NCBI GenBank assembly: GCA_039566865.1
Contig: CM076948.1
Location: 14,891,001 to 14,955,000, forward strand
Reading direction: 5' to 3'
Length of the DNA: 64,000 bases
Origin: Aurelia coerulea
Taxonomy: Eukaryota; Cnidaria; Scyphozoa; Semaeostomeae; Ulmaridae
The notes below the pieces were generated by a model. The model was not told the origin of the DNA. It did not search any database and worked only from the letters and a program-made list of their open reading frames with translations. Each line of letters opens with the position of its first letter. Position 1 is the first letter of the stretch. Below are positions 54,732 through 64,000 of this stretch, one piece after another. The translations under genes and the position numbers were made by a program.

Positions 54732-56721
54732 GATAGAGAGGGCAAAACACCACTGCAATTTACACAATCAGATAAGTAAGGTCAGAGAGAGATGCAAAGA
54801 AAGATTTGGTAAAGGTGGCAACCCAATATCTGAGCCCGCAGAATTTAGAGAATTGTGTGAGGAAGCAGGAGCAACTAAGATTTTTAACGTTGTAATGGAT
54901 GTCATGACAACTGACAGGCAATCAGAGAAAAGAAAGTTGTTGAATGAAAGAAGAACTGTTTGAATTATCTACACCTTAATGTACGGCCAGTCCCAGCAAG
55001 CCAATTGGTTTCAAATTGCTACGGCAAGGACACTGAAGGGTCTAGGGATTTCAAGTAGAGGAGTGGAAACCTTAAGAAATATGGGACTTGCAGCTCACCC
55101 TAATACAGTTTTAAGTGCAACAAAGAAAGTTTCCTCTGAACACCTTGAAACAGTACATCAGTTTTTAAGGATGCTGTTGACAATGAATACATGATAACAG
55201 TTTTCGTAGACGATTACCATAACATTCACAGTCATCAACACCCATCTACCTCCACCCAAACCCAAGTATGTCATATGGCAACACTACTTTTAAAGAAATT
55301 TCCAACAGTCCCTGCCATTAAACCACATCATTTTGCTGATCAGGATATAACACCTGCAATGTCACATTGCTTGAGCCTCTTTTGAAAGAAAATGCACCAC
55401 TCCTTTCCAAAACGTATGTTGATGTCATGCCAGATTGGCTCCAAGCAAAATTTTTTGACCCTGAATCCCAAAGAAATAGATTGCTGATACATGATTATCA
55501 AAAGCAGGAGATCCAAGAACTGTAAACTATGAGGTCAATGGAGGACTGTAAACTTGCAGACTGCATCAAGCTTCCTTTGAAATCTGTTGATAGCTTCCGC
55601 TCTGCACTTGAATTTCTGCTTGAGAATGGTTTGTCTATCTATATTGATAAATTTCTTGTACCACTCATTGGAGATTGGCCATGTCAGTTCTTTGTTCGCC
55701 AAGTTGTCTATGATCAGGGTATTTACAACCTCATTCCATTCATTGGCCCCTTACACTTATCTCTAAATGCTCGTGAGAATGTTGTGCTGAAGTTTCATCC
55801 TTTCTTCAAGGATTCGTATGCCTTCGTATTTGACAGCAAGAGGGTACTTGCAAAGAAACCACAGCCTTGGAGGATCTCTTTGCTTTGGAGGTTTTGTATG
55901 GTGGGTAGTTGCTTGTCAGAGATGCAATATTGTCTGCCTTTGCAGGTTCCAAGTATGTTCAGTTCCTCACATTGTTGAATCTTCTTGACATCTATGACCC
56001 ACTCACCTTGAGCATCTATTCAGTGATCTTAAAAGCTAATAAGGCAGATATTTTTTATGATTCCATGTTTCGCTGTTGGATCATGTTCATGATGTTCAGA
56101 AGGAGGCATTATGATAAGGCTCTTTTGATCGCTCTCTCCAATATGGAATATTGGAAGAGCATTGAACATCACCTTGCCAATGTAACCTGTCAATCCCTCA
56201 ATGCTTTTGACGAGTATCCAGTGGAAAACTTCCATTCTGTCCTTCGTGCCAACACCAGAATAACAGACAATGAAGAAATGATAAAACAGGCTGCCAGGGA
56301 GAGAGATGCAAGGAAACATGAATTGCATAACTTTCAGTCTTCATTTGTGCCACCATGCAAGACCAATTTTAGCAGTAAGAGTGTCAACATTCTGAAAATG
56401 AAATCAGCTGAATTTTTGATTCACAAATTTGAACAGATAATTGAATCCTCAAATCAAGCAAAATTGGTGCGAGTCACAAAGCCTGATCAACGGATCACCA
56501 AGTGGATTTTACCAACTGTCTTCGGAAAGGACACCACAGTCACAAATGATGTTCTCCCTTTAGGCTTTCTCTCTCACAAGTATGCACCAGATCCTTTTAA
56601 GATAAGATATATTTTGTTGCAGTGGATGTCAAAAGATCAGCAGATTGAAAAATGTGAATGCAACCTGCAAAACTCATTTGTCAAACTTGATCTTTATCAA
56701 AATCTTAATCTAAATAAATAG

Positions 56722-59647
56722 TAATCTAAACCTGGTAACGAAAGTAGCCAATTGTGATACATTTCCAGCATTCTTGCAACTATGGTTGCAAAGAAAATTT
56801 AAAATTTGCACTTTGATCAAAACCAGACCTGCAAGCATTTAAGAAAGGAGATACTGTAAATGAGACACAGACTTGATACCTTATGACTGAACAAGCGATC
56901 ACCTTGCTAAGATTTTCTGAAGTGTTTTTGTTCATTTATCAGCAATGCTATGCTGATGATTATTACAGCTTCCATGCTTCCTAATGTCCTTTTTCCATTG
57001 TAAGAAACTTGGACTAGCCAATAGGACTAACATTTTCTTAATTTCACATTAAATTCTCCTCTTTTTAGCACAAAAAGTTGCATGAATTATGATTGCTGTT
57101 TGTACTGCCACAATGTATTTGTTCCTTGACAGACAGTACAATTTTTAGTGAGGAAATAAGCTTCATTGGGCTCAAAACATAGAATTATAGTGAATAGCCA
57201 AATATTTCTCAAAAATAAAAGTTCAGAGAAAATTTGGCCATAAAATATTTTAATTTTGCTTTGAAGGTTTCTTCACACCTCAGAGAGTATCAAAGATTCT
57301 TTGTGATGGGCTATATGTTTAACTCTACAACAAAGTCACCAAAAAAATTGGATGACAAAAAAGTGAATATACTGTATATCAACTTTGCAGCTAAGCTTGC
57401 ACGCCCGACAACACCTTTCTCGAGGAGTTCAGCCTCGCTTTGATGCCCCTATACAAATGTATAGGAAAATGACCGGAAATGAATATTTTCGTCGACTTTG
57501 AACGTTTTGCAGTGATGCAGTGTGATTTTCCGCGTTAATTTAATCTTAAAAGGTAGTGAATTTATCTAAGAAATGTTTAAAACTAAAATCGTTTTGATTT
57601 AAACTTCCCGGTAAACTCCACGCAATTTGACAGGAGTGGTGGTCTTATTTTAAGAGATTTTCATCCGTATTTGGGCAAATTTTTCGAATTTTCATTGTTT
57701 TTGGTGACGTAAGCAGCGCCTTGAAAACCATGACATTTAGAAAATGCCGTAGATCGTAGAAATTATTTTGAAGCGGCGTGGTCTGCTTGCTGCTTGCTTT
57801 CAAGAAAACTTTTTAATTCTGATAGGAAACGAAGCAATAAACCAATATGCAGAGCACTAGCGATCCTTTTACTGCCAGTGAAGGACAAGAGATACTTTCA
57901 TGTTTTCAAATAATTCATAATTTCAAATAAGAAAGAAAGAGACAAGGAGAAGCAGCTTCCAACGAAAGTACTCGGATATTTATGGATCAAGAACTAAAAT
58001 CGTTTTGTTTATGATGGCAGATGTCTTTGATGGACAAATGGATAGCAAATTATAGAAAATATGTTATTTGTACTGGGCAAGTTCTTCTCAATGATGGAGC
58101 AACTCAATGCAGTCTGGAAATCTTCTCTTGTTGGCTCTAAAAACTCACAGACAAGGAAGATAGGGAAGGATGCTGTCTATTGAAATTGCAATGACTATTT
58201 CTGAATGGACAACGGCAATAACTGCTTATTGGTAATTTTCAGAAACTCATGAATAAGCATGGCATTTCACCTACAGGGTGAAACGGGCGAGCTTTGTCTT
58301 GTCTTTGCAAACAGTTGTCTTTGCAGATCAAATTCAGAATAAGTTTCAGACTGTTTCAGAATTGGAAGCATTAAAATTTCAATTTTGTGATGATTCAATT
58401 GCTATTATCTTACCATCTTCCTATCATCAGAGTAAAATCATCAGAGTATCAATTATTGGATTACTCAAATTTTTTGATATATCAAAATATTGTTTTTCAT
58501 TGAATGCTTTGTTTGCAACAGTCATGTTCCATCAGTTTTGCATAAGTCCTCAGGCATTGAAAAAGCAAGAATTGCAGTCTTTTGTGGTTGTTGTCAAATG
58601 CTGCTTCAAGGTTGGGCTTGATTGGTAAAGGATAATCTTGTTCTGTTTGGGTCCTAAAATAATACAGAGACAATATTATTTCCTCCTACTAAAAATTTTT
58701 GCTGCATTGCAAATTTCACTTTGTCTCATAGAGAATTGCTTGTACAAAAAAGAGCAGCAAACCAAAATAGGAGATGTCTTTGCAAACTTAAATCAGAGCA
58801 GCAATACCCTGCTCAAGAAAAAAGAAAACAGATTTAAGGGCAAATAATTGCAGTAAACTATCGTATTTATAGGCAAAATAATCAAAGCTGATAATGTTTT
58901 GTACAAGGTAGCCTTGATAACATTGTTTTAGTAAGCAAATCTCCTATTTCTAGGTCAGAGCTTCCCCATTAGTCTTGAAGAAAATAAGCAACAATGCAAC
59001 TTTATGTTTGTTTACATTTAGGCCAAACCCGACGAAAAGTTCTCTGAGAGCGAAGTCAAAGTTTTGTTATTATTCTCATTGCTCTGGTGGCCAAAACAGC
59101 TAGCAAGTACTCTAAAATACTTTCATTTCTGAAAACATCAGATTAAGTTCGAAAGTGATACATTCAACCAAGGTTAACGTTTGTTTTCTGACTAAAAAGT
59201 ATGTGAAAGGAAGCACGTAAAGTTAACGAAGATTAGATGGTCATGGCTCTCGAGGAAAAATTGCCTTTGAAAATTGTGGGAAACCGGCAAAGGCTACAGC
59301 AAAACAGGCAACATTCCTACAAACTAGATGCTTACAGCTATTGCGTTATATCTCCAAAATGAGAATTCTCGTCTTAGTTTAGAAAATATTGGAGTTTGAA
59401 AAAATTTTAGTTAAATTTAGGCCAGCAAAAGTTCATTTCTTGAAACTGCAAGCCGAAGTTCAAGACGAGAAAAAGACAAGTTTATTTCATCAACAATTGG
59501 CGAAAGGTAGCAAAATAGGACAAAACGACATCGAGGAATCCAAAACTTTCAACAAAATTTCCATGAAACAAAGGACAAACGTTAAATTTATGATAAAGCC
59601 TGCTTACTGTAATGTTGTGATAAATTAGTATAATTTATGAGTCCCAA
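56722..59647. other. Non-coding interval, unrecognised frames only
   Basis: No transposon ends or coding motifs were recognised. The longest frame, 58278-58628 (+, 116 aa), is hydrophobic-rich with no known motif. Frames 57234-57443, 58638-58847 and 59389-59628 are likewise unsupported. The part nearest 56722 may be the 3' untranslated region of copy B. Confidence 0.35.
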
Positions 59648-59815
59648 TGTATGACAAATGTAGACCCCCTAAGGAGTAATACATTACTGATTTATTATGG
59701 AACTGATGAAGTCACTTGATTCATAATTGCTTTATGATCACGCTGAACGGAGTGTTCTCATTTCGATAAATCCTTTAGTCCAGGATACGATAAATGGCGA
59801 CGAGGATAAATAAAC

Positions 59816-60069
59816 ATGGCAGCGCATTTTGATCTCCGTCCACTGCAACCTTTCGATCCATACACAGATCCCAGCTCTGTAGGACAAAGATGGAAATCTT
59901 GGAGACGAAGATTTCAGACTTACATATCCGCTATCAAGGTCACGGATACAACCCAGCAACGTGCTCTGCTTTTATACCAAGTTGGTCAAGCAACACAAGA
60001 AATATTTGACACTATTCCCAACAATTGTGCTGATGATGATTGCAAGACAGCTATAGACAAGCTAGATGC

Positions 60070-60073
<4 letters not shown>
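59816..60073 (+). pseudogene. Second Ty3/gypsy element, gag N-terminus
   Basis: The ATG at 59816 opens a frame with RPLQPFDPYTDPSSVGQRWK, SWRRRFQTYISAIKVT and RALLLYQVGQATQEIFDTIP, parallel to the first element's gag. It is interrupted at 60073 by the LINE. The poly-asparagine continuation is microsatellite, not gag. The frame resumes at 60777. Confidence 0.85.

Positions 60074-60161
<88 letters not shown>
60074..60161. repeat. (AAT)n microsatellite
   Basis: About 29 uninterrupted AAT/ATA triplets. It sits at the 3' tail position of the reverse-oriented LINE, so it probably grew from a short (ATT)n LINE tail. Confidence 0.95.
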
Positions 60162-60770
60162 GATGTTAACAGATCCACATGACATGGCTATTCTCTGTTA
60201 AATGCTACCTAAAATATTGTCTGTAATTAGAAGTATTGATTGTCCTGAATAAATTAAGGTTGTCCATAATACATTAAAATAAACTCTTACACTAACTTAT
60301 TACATTGTATCTCATTAAAAACTTATGTAAAATTTATGTAACAATTTTATTTTTTAAAAAGTCTTTAGATAATGTCAGGAATTTATTATAGATGCGACAG
60401 TTTCTTATATGTTCGGGCAAAGAGTTAAACAGTTTTGCTGCACTATCCTGGAAAGTTTCAGCTTCCCTTGGGATCACAAGTGATCTTGCACTGCTTGATC
60501 GAAGCTCTCTAGTAGACTTTTTTTCTTCAAGTGTCAAGTATGTTGGCCAGGACTCATAGTTCATCGCTTTGAATGTCGTTTTTAAAAGGTTGAGTTCCCT
60601 TCTTTCCTTTATGGGTAGCCATCCCAATTTCAAAATCGTTTTTGAATCCCTTACATAGTTACCAGTTACAAAAGATGCTGCAGCGAATTGTACTTTCTGC
60701 AAGCGTTTATGCTGTGCAACAGTAAGAGGAGTATAGACTTGATCTCCATAGTCAATCTTTGAAAGATTCG
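60074..60770 (-). pseudogene. LINE fragment in gag, with its tail expanded into a microsatellite
   Basis: GCATAT is duplicated at 60068-60073 and 60771-60776. The minus frame 60334-60828 carries VQFAAASFVTGNYV, LGWLPIKERRELNLLKTTFK and FQDSAAKLFNSLPEHIRNC, the C-terminal LINE tail. The minus-strand 3' end is at 60074, where the tail has become an (AAT)n tract of about 90 bp (60073-60161). The gag frame is in register across the empty site. Confidence 0.85.
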
Positions 60771-60776
60771 GCATAT

Positions 60777-62237
60777 TTTTTGCCGAAAAAGAATATCGAT
60801 TATGAGATTTTTCAATTCCGCCAGGCAATTCAACAAAGTGGCGAAACCGTGGACCAGTATGCTACCCGCCTACGAACACTTGCCGCTAATTGTGAATTTG
60901 AGAAGGTTGACAACGAGATAAAGTCTACCGTTATTCAAAACTGTTCATCGAAACGCCTTCGACGCTATGCCCTCCGAGAGGAGAAACTGACTCTCGAACT
61001 TCTCCTGACCAAAGCGAGAGCATTAGAAGCTAGTGAAAGTCAAGCGACAGGAATGGAACAAACGCTCAGCCATTCAGAGAAAACGGTGGAACAAGCAAAT
61101 TTTGCCAAAGGAAACCGAAGCTCCAACCCGAAGAAATTCTTTCACGCACGCCCTTCACCTGGAAAATGTAAACATTGTGGTTATACGTGGCCGCACACTA
61201 AAAGTCCATGTCCCGCGAAAGGACAGAAATGCAATACTTGTGGAAAGGATAATCATTTTACAAGTGTCTGTAGAAGTAAAGGAACTACACAAAAATCAAA
61301 AGGCCGAGTAACAGATACCGCCTCTGCACAGGAAACGCAAGCTACGAATGACAAGGATTCTAGCAGTGATGATGAATATCTATTCACCCTGGGAAATGAA
61401 ATCAATAATTCAGCGACTCCCAAAACGAATGTGAAAATAAATGAGCAAAATGTCCAGATGATCATTGACACTGGCGTTTCAACGGACATCATTGATAAAG
61501 CTACTTTTGACAAAATTTCAGCTTCACGCAAGATAAAGTTACAGAAGTCTACTGCCCAGATATTTGCCTACGGATCTGAAATGCCTTTGAAAACCTATGG
61601 CAAATTCGAAACAGCCATAGAATCGAAGAAAGCCATCACAGTTGCAACAATTCATGTTATCGAAGGAAATTCCGGATGTTTACTTAGTTACAACACTGCA
61701 CGTGAATTGTCTCTCATTGCCTTAAATTTGAACACTGTCACCACAGACAAGCCCTTGACCAGTGAACAGCTACAGCAACGCTATCCTGAAATTTTTACCG
61801 GAATAGGTCAACTCCAAGACTTTGAAGTCACACTTCATATTGATGAATCAGTCCCGCCAGTCGCACAGGCCGCACGACGAATTCCCTTTCACATGCGTAA
61901 GAAAGTTTCCGATGCATTGGATGAGTTGGAAATACAGAATATTATCGAACGTGTTGAAGGACCAACACCCTACGTCTCGCCTATTGTTGTAATACCAAAA
62001 AAGGATGGATCAGTGCGACTCTGTGTGGATATGAGACTGCCAAATAAGGCCATACAAAGAGAACGACACCCTAGTCCAACAGTGGATGACCTGATTCATT
62101 CATTAAACGGAGCAAAGATGTTTTCCAAACTCGATCTGCGATCTGGTTATCATCAGTTAACACTTGCCCTTGAATGCAGATACAATACATCACCACTTTC
62201 GCAACGCACAAGAGTCTCAGACGTTACCGAAGATTAA
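60777..62237 (+). pseudogene. Second Ty3/gypsy element, gag C-terminus, protease and reverse transcriptase start
   Basis: The frame is open from about 60759. It has the gag core (YEIFQFRQAIQQSGETVDQY), two knuckles (CKHCGYTWPHTKSPC and CNTCGKDNHFTSVC), the protease motif MIIDTGVSTDIID (DTGV in place of the usual DTGA) near 61457-61495, and then reverse transcriptase (YVSPIVVIPKKDGS, LCVDMRLPNKAIQ, MFSKLDLRSGYHQL). A short indel near 62175-62190 shifts the frame, so the ORF ends falsely at 62237. Confidence 0.88.
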
Positions 62238-64000
62238 ATTTTGGCACTTCCTCAGCAGGAGAGATATTCCAGCATGTTGTTCACGAGCAAATACGCGACA
62301 TCCCTGGAGCGCTCAACATCAGTGATGATGTCATCATTTATGCAACAACGGTCGAAGAACACAACAAAGCACTGCATGCTGTCTGTGAGAAATTTGCCCA
62401 AGTTGGACTCACGTTAAATCGAGAGAAATGTCTTTTTAATCAAACGTCCTTGACATTTTTTGGATTTGTATTTTCTGATAAAGGGATCTCACATGATGCT
62501 CCTTCGCCGAAATCAGCCAGCGCAGTCCGCAGTTTTTTGGGTATGGCAACCTACTGCGCAAAGTTTATTCCAAACTTCAGCGATTTGACATTTCCACTGC
62601 GAGAGCTGACAAAGAAAAACGCCCCATTCACATGGACAAGTAAACACGAAAAGGCCTTCGTTGAAGTCAAGAAAGCCCTTACAAGCCACAGTGTTATGTC
62701 ATATTTCGATCAGACGAAGGAAACTGAAGTGGTCACTGATGCGTCACCATATGGTTTATCTGGTATACTTACACAAATCGACCCAGAAACCAAAGAAAGA
62801 AAAGTTGTTGCGTACGTCAGTAGAACATTAACACCTGTTGAACGCCGTTATTCACAGACTGAACGCGAAGCCCTTGGAATTGTATGGGCTATCGAACGAT
62901 TACACCTTTATCTGTATGGAGGAGAATTCACATTGTACACAGATTGCAAGCCTATCGAGATGATTTTGAATAATCCCAAGTCAAAACCGCCAGCTCGTAT
63001 AGAACGATGGAATTTACGTTTGCAGAAATACAATTTTAAAGTTGTACACACGAAAGGAAGTGAAAACCCCTCTGATTTCTTGTCACGTCATCCTGTCACA
63101 GGAATATTCCAGCCAACAACACCGTATACAGAAGAATATATCAATTTCCTGACTGAAAATGCAGTTCCCAAAGCAATGACGCTAAGTGAAATTCAAAATG
63201 CAACGAAAGATGATGCTACATTACAAACACTTATCGAAATCATTCGAAATCGGAATTGGCAAAGTGTCTACAAACCAAGACAGCCGTTTCCAGACAATGT
63301 AAATCAATCAGATTTGACACATTTTCATAAAATTCGCGAGGAACTGACAGTCACAAGCCACACTGATGGAAATATTATACTACGAGGAACGCATATCGTT
63401 ATTCCAGAATTACTACGTGAACGCGCTGTAAATCTTGCCCATGAGGGACACCAAGGATTGGTAAAAACAAAGAAACTAATAAGCGAAAAGATTTGGTTTC
63501 CAGGAATCGATGAGTTAACCAAACGCATTGTTGATAATTGTATTCCTTGCCAAGCTAACGGACCGGAAAGCCATCCGGAACCTGTGCAAATGACCGTGTT
63601 ACCACCAGAACCGTGGCACACAGTAAATGTTGACTTTTGTGGACCGTTTCCCACAGGAGAATATTTACTTGTCGTTATCGATGCATACAGTAGATTCCCC
63701 GAAGTTGAAATCGTCACATCGACTTCCGCGAAAACTACGATTCCGAAACTCGAAAGAATTTTTGCAACGCATGGAATCCCGAAAGTTTTAAAGAGTGACA
63801 ATGGACCACCATTCTCGAGTGGTGAAATAAGATTATTTATTGATGAAAATGGTCCTGTAAACAAGAGAATTACACCATTATGGCCTCAAGCAAATGGACA
63901 AGCCGAAAGTTTCATGAAGCCGTTAACAAAAGCAATTCGAGCAGCATTTACATCGAAAAGGTCATGGAGAAAAGAACTGAACAAATTTTTGCTAAATTAT
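62188..64000 (+). pseudogene. Second Ty3/gypsy element, reverse transcriptase to integrase, open to the window end
   Basis: A single frame with codon starts at 62222 is open for 593 codons to position 64000. Landmarks are FGTSSAGEIFQHVV, the catalytic region ISDDVIIYA (about 62321), FFGFVFSDKGI, RNase H (VVTDASPYGLSGILTQ, VVAYVSRTLTPVERRYSQTE, RIERWNLRLQKYNF), the integrase zinc region (HEGHQGLVKTKKLI, then CIPCQANG) and core (VNVDFCGPFPTGEYLLVVID, KSDNGPPFSSGEI, WPQANGQAESF). No stop occurs within this part. Confidence 0.9.

Larger units (their letters stand above)
52162..56721 (+). pseudogene. DUF6589-like gene copy B, long exon 2 with two insertions and point breaks
   Basis: Order: an acidic linker (DEEPKIDEEESKNMEEKNAA); after the LINE (52278-53222), a Lys/Glu/Asn-rich stretch (53230-53640); NVVINRLIFESLIE; after the palindrome (53692-54731), KVRERCKERFGKGGNP. 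Next are MYGQSQQANWFQIATARTLK and GISSRGVETLRNMGL, FVDDYHNIHSHQHPSTSTQT (55200), PDWLQAKFF, PESQRNRLLIHDYQK, YNLIPFIGPLHLSLNARENV, MFRCWIMFMMFRRRHYDKAL, FDEYPVENFHSVLRANTRIT and an open end at 56721. Breaks seen: a one-base slip in an A9 run near 53545, stops at about 54961 and 55524, and single-base shifts near 55165, 55370 and 55890. The arrangement resembles eukaryotic DUF6589 proteins, which are suspected transposase relatives. That call is from recalled family pattern, not a search. Confidence 0.6.
59648..64000 (+). mobile_element. Second Ty3/gypsy (mag-type) element, cut by the window edge
   Basis: The probable 5' LTR is 59648-59793 (TGTATGACAAATG to ATACGATAA), inferred from the same length and position relative to TGGCGACGAG (59795) as in the first element. 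No second LTR is in view, so the edges are tentative. Gag starts at 59816. Gag, knuckles, protease, reverse transcriptase, RNase H and integrase follow in order and reach the window end inside the integrase core. A LINE fragment with an (AAT)n tract splits gag, and one indel shifts the frame in the reverse transcriptase. It is better preserved than the first element. Confidence 0.88.

Noticed and set aside
58278..58628. 116-aa hydrophobic frame as a possible small membrane protein
   Set aside because: Low-complexity AT-rich codons, no clear signal or family motif, and no neighbouring evidence of expression. Left as unsupported.
60060..60169. Poly-asparagine extension of gag
   Set aside because: It is an (AAT)n microsatellite at the tail of a reverse-oriented LINE, not a protein tract.
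1..64000. CRISPR array or bacterial-type operon
   Set aside because: The tandem repeats present (10, 23, ~145, ~205 bp) lack conserved-repeat/variable-spacer structure, and gene structure is intron-containing and eukaryotic.

Overview
The window is animal nuclear DNA: AT-rich, one clearly recognisable intron-containing host gene, and otherwise a dense, multi-layered deposit of transposable elements. The repeat mix (mag-type Ty3/gypsy elements, CR1/L2-like and R2/R4-like LINEs, many palindromic TA- and TTAA-flanked elements, a DUF6589-like gene family) fits a marine invertebrate, most likely a cnidarian such as a coral or sea anemone. That assignment is inference; nothing here fixes the species. 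No tRNA gene, complete rRNA gene or CRISPR array was seen.

Layout. 1-13.5 kb: LINE tails, a ~145-bp tandem repeat split by a TTAA-flanked palindrome, a 1.8-kb TTAA element, a hAT-like 2.2-kb element, and three TA-flanked palindromes, two of them inside one LINE. 13.75-41.65 kb: an OSGIN-like (oxidative stress-induced growth inhibitor) FAD-dependent oxidoreductase gene in three coding exons (13751-13799, 24394-24530, 40404-41648). Intron 1 (10.6 kb) holds a complete but dead Ty3/gypsy element (14588-24059, 5-bp target duplication CCCGG) that carries five later insertions, including a LINE with an unbroken endonuclease plus reverse transcriptase frame. Intron 2 (15.9 kb) holds LINE copies, two long foldback repeats (one with a LINE in one arm), a broken DUF6589-like gene copy, an R2/R4-like LINE and a 9-bp-duplication palindrome.

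41.7-51 kb: further TA-flanked palindromes, one with a 5S-rRNA-like segment in its loop, then a ~205-bp tandem repeat interrupted by a 1.69-kb foldback element with nearly identical arms rich in CGTCGT. 51.3-56.7 kb: a second, longer copy of the DUF6589-like gene, with a spliced first exon and a long second exon interrupted by a LINE and by a 1.04-kb near-perfect palindrome. Both insertions have target duplications, and the reading frame is continuous across each empty site. A few single-base breaks make it a pseudogene as read. 59.6-64.0 kb: a second mag-type Ty3/gypsy element running off the right edge, with a LINE fragment and an (AAT)n microsatellite in gag and one frame break in the reverse transcriptase.

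The most notable pattern is a set of at least seven TA-flanked full-length palindromes that share only their outer ~18 bases (consensus CMGGGTGWSYCARAAAAA) while their interiors appear unrelated to one another. The second is the pair of DUF6589-like gene copies. Several insertions are proved by empty sites that can be read within the window itself.
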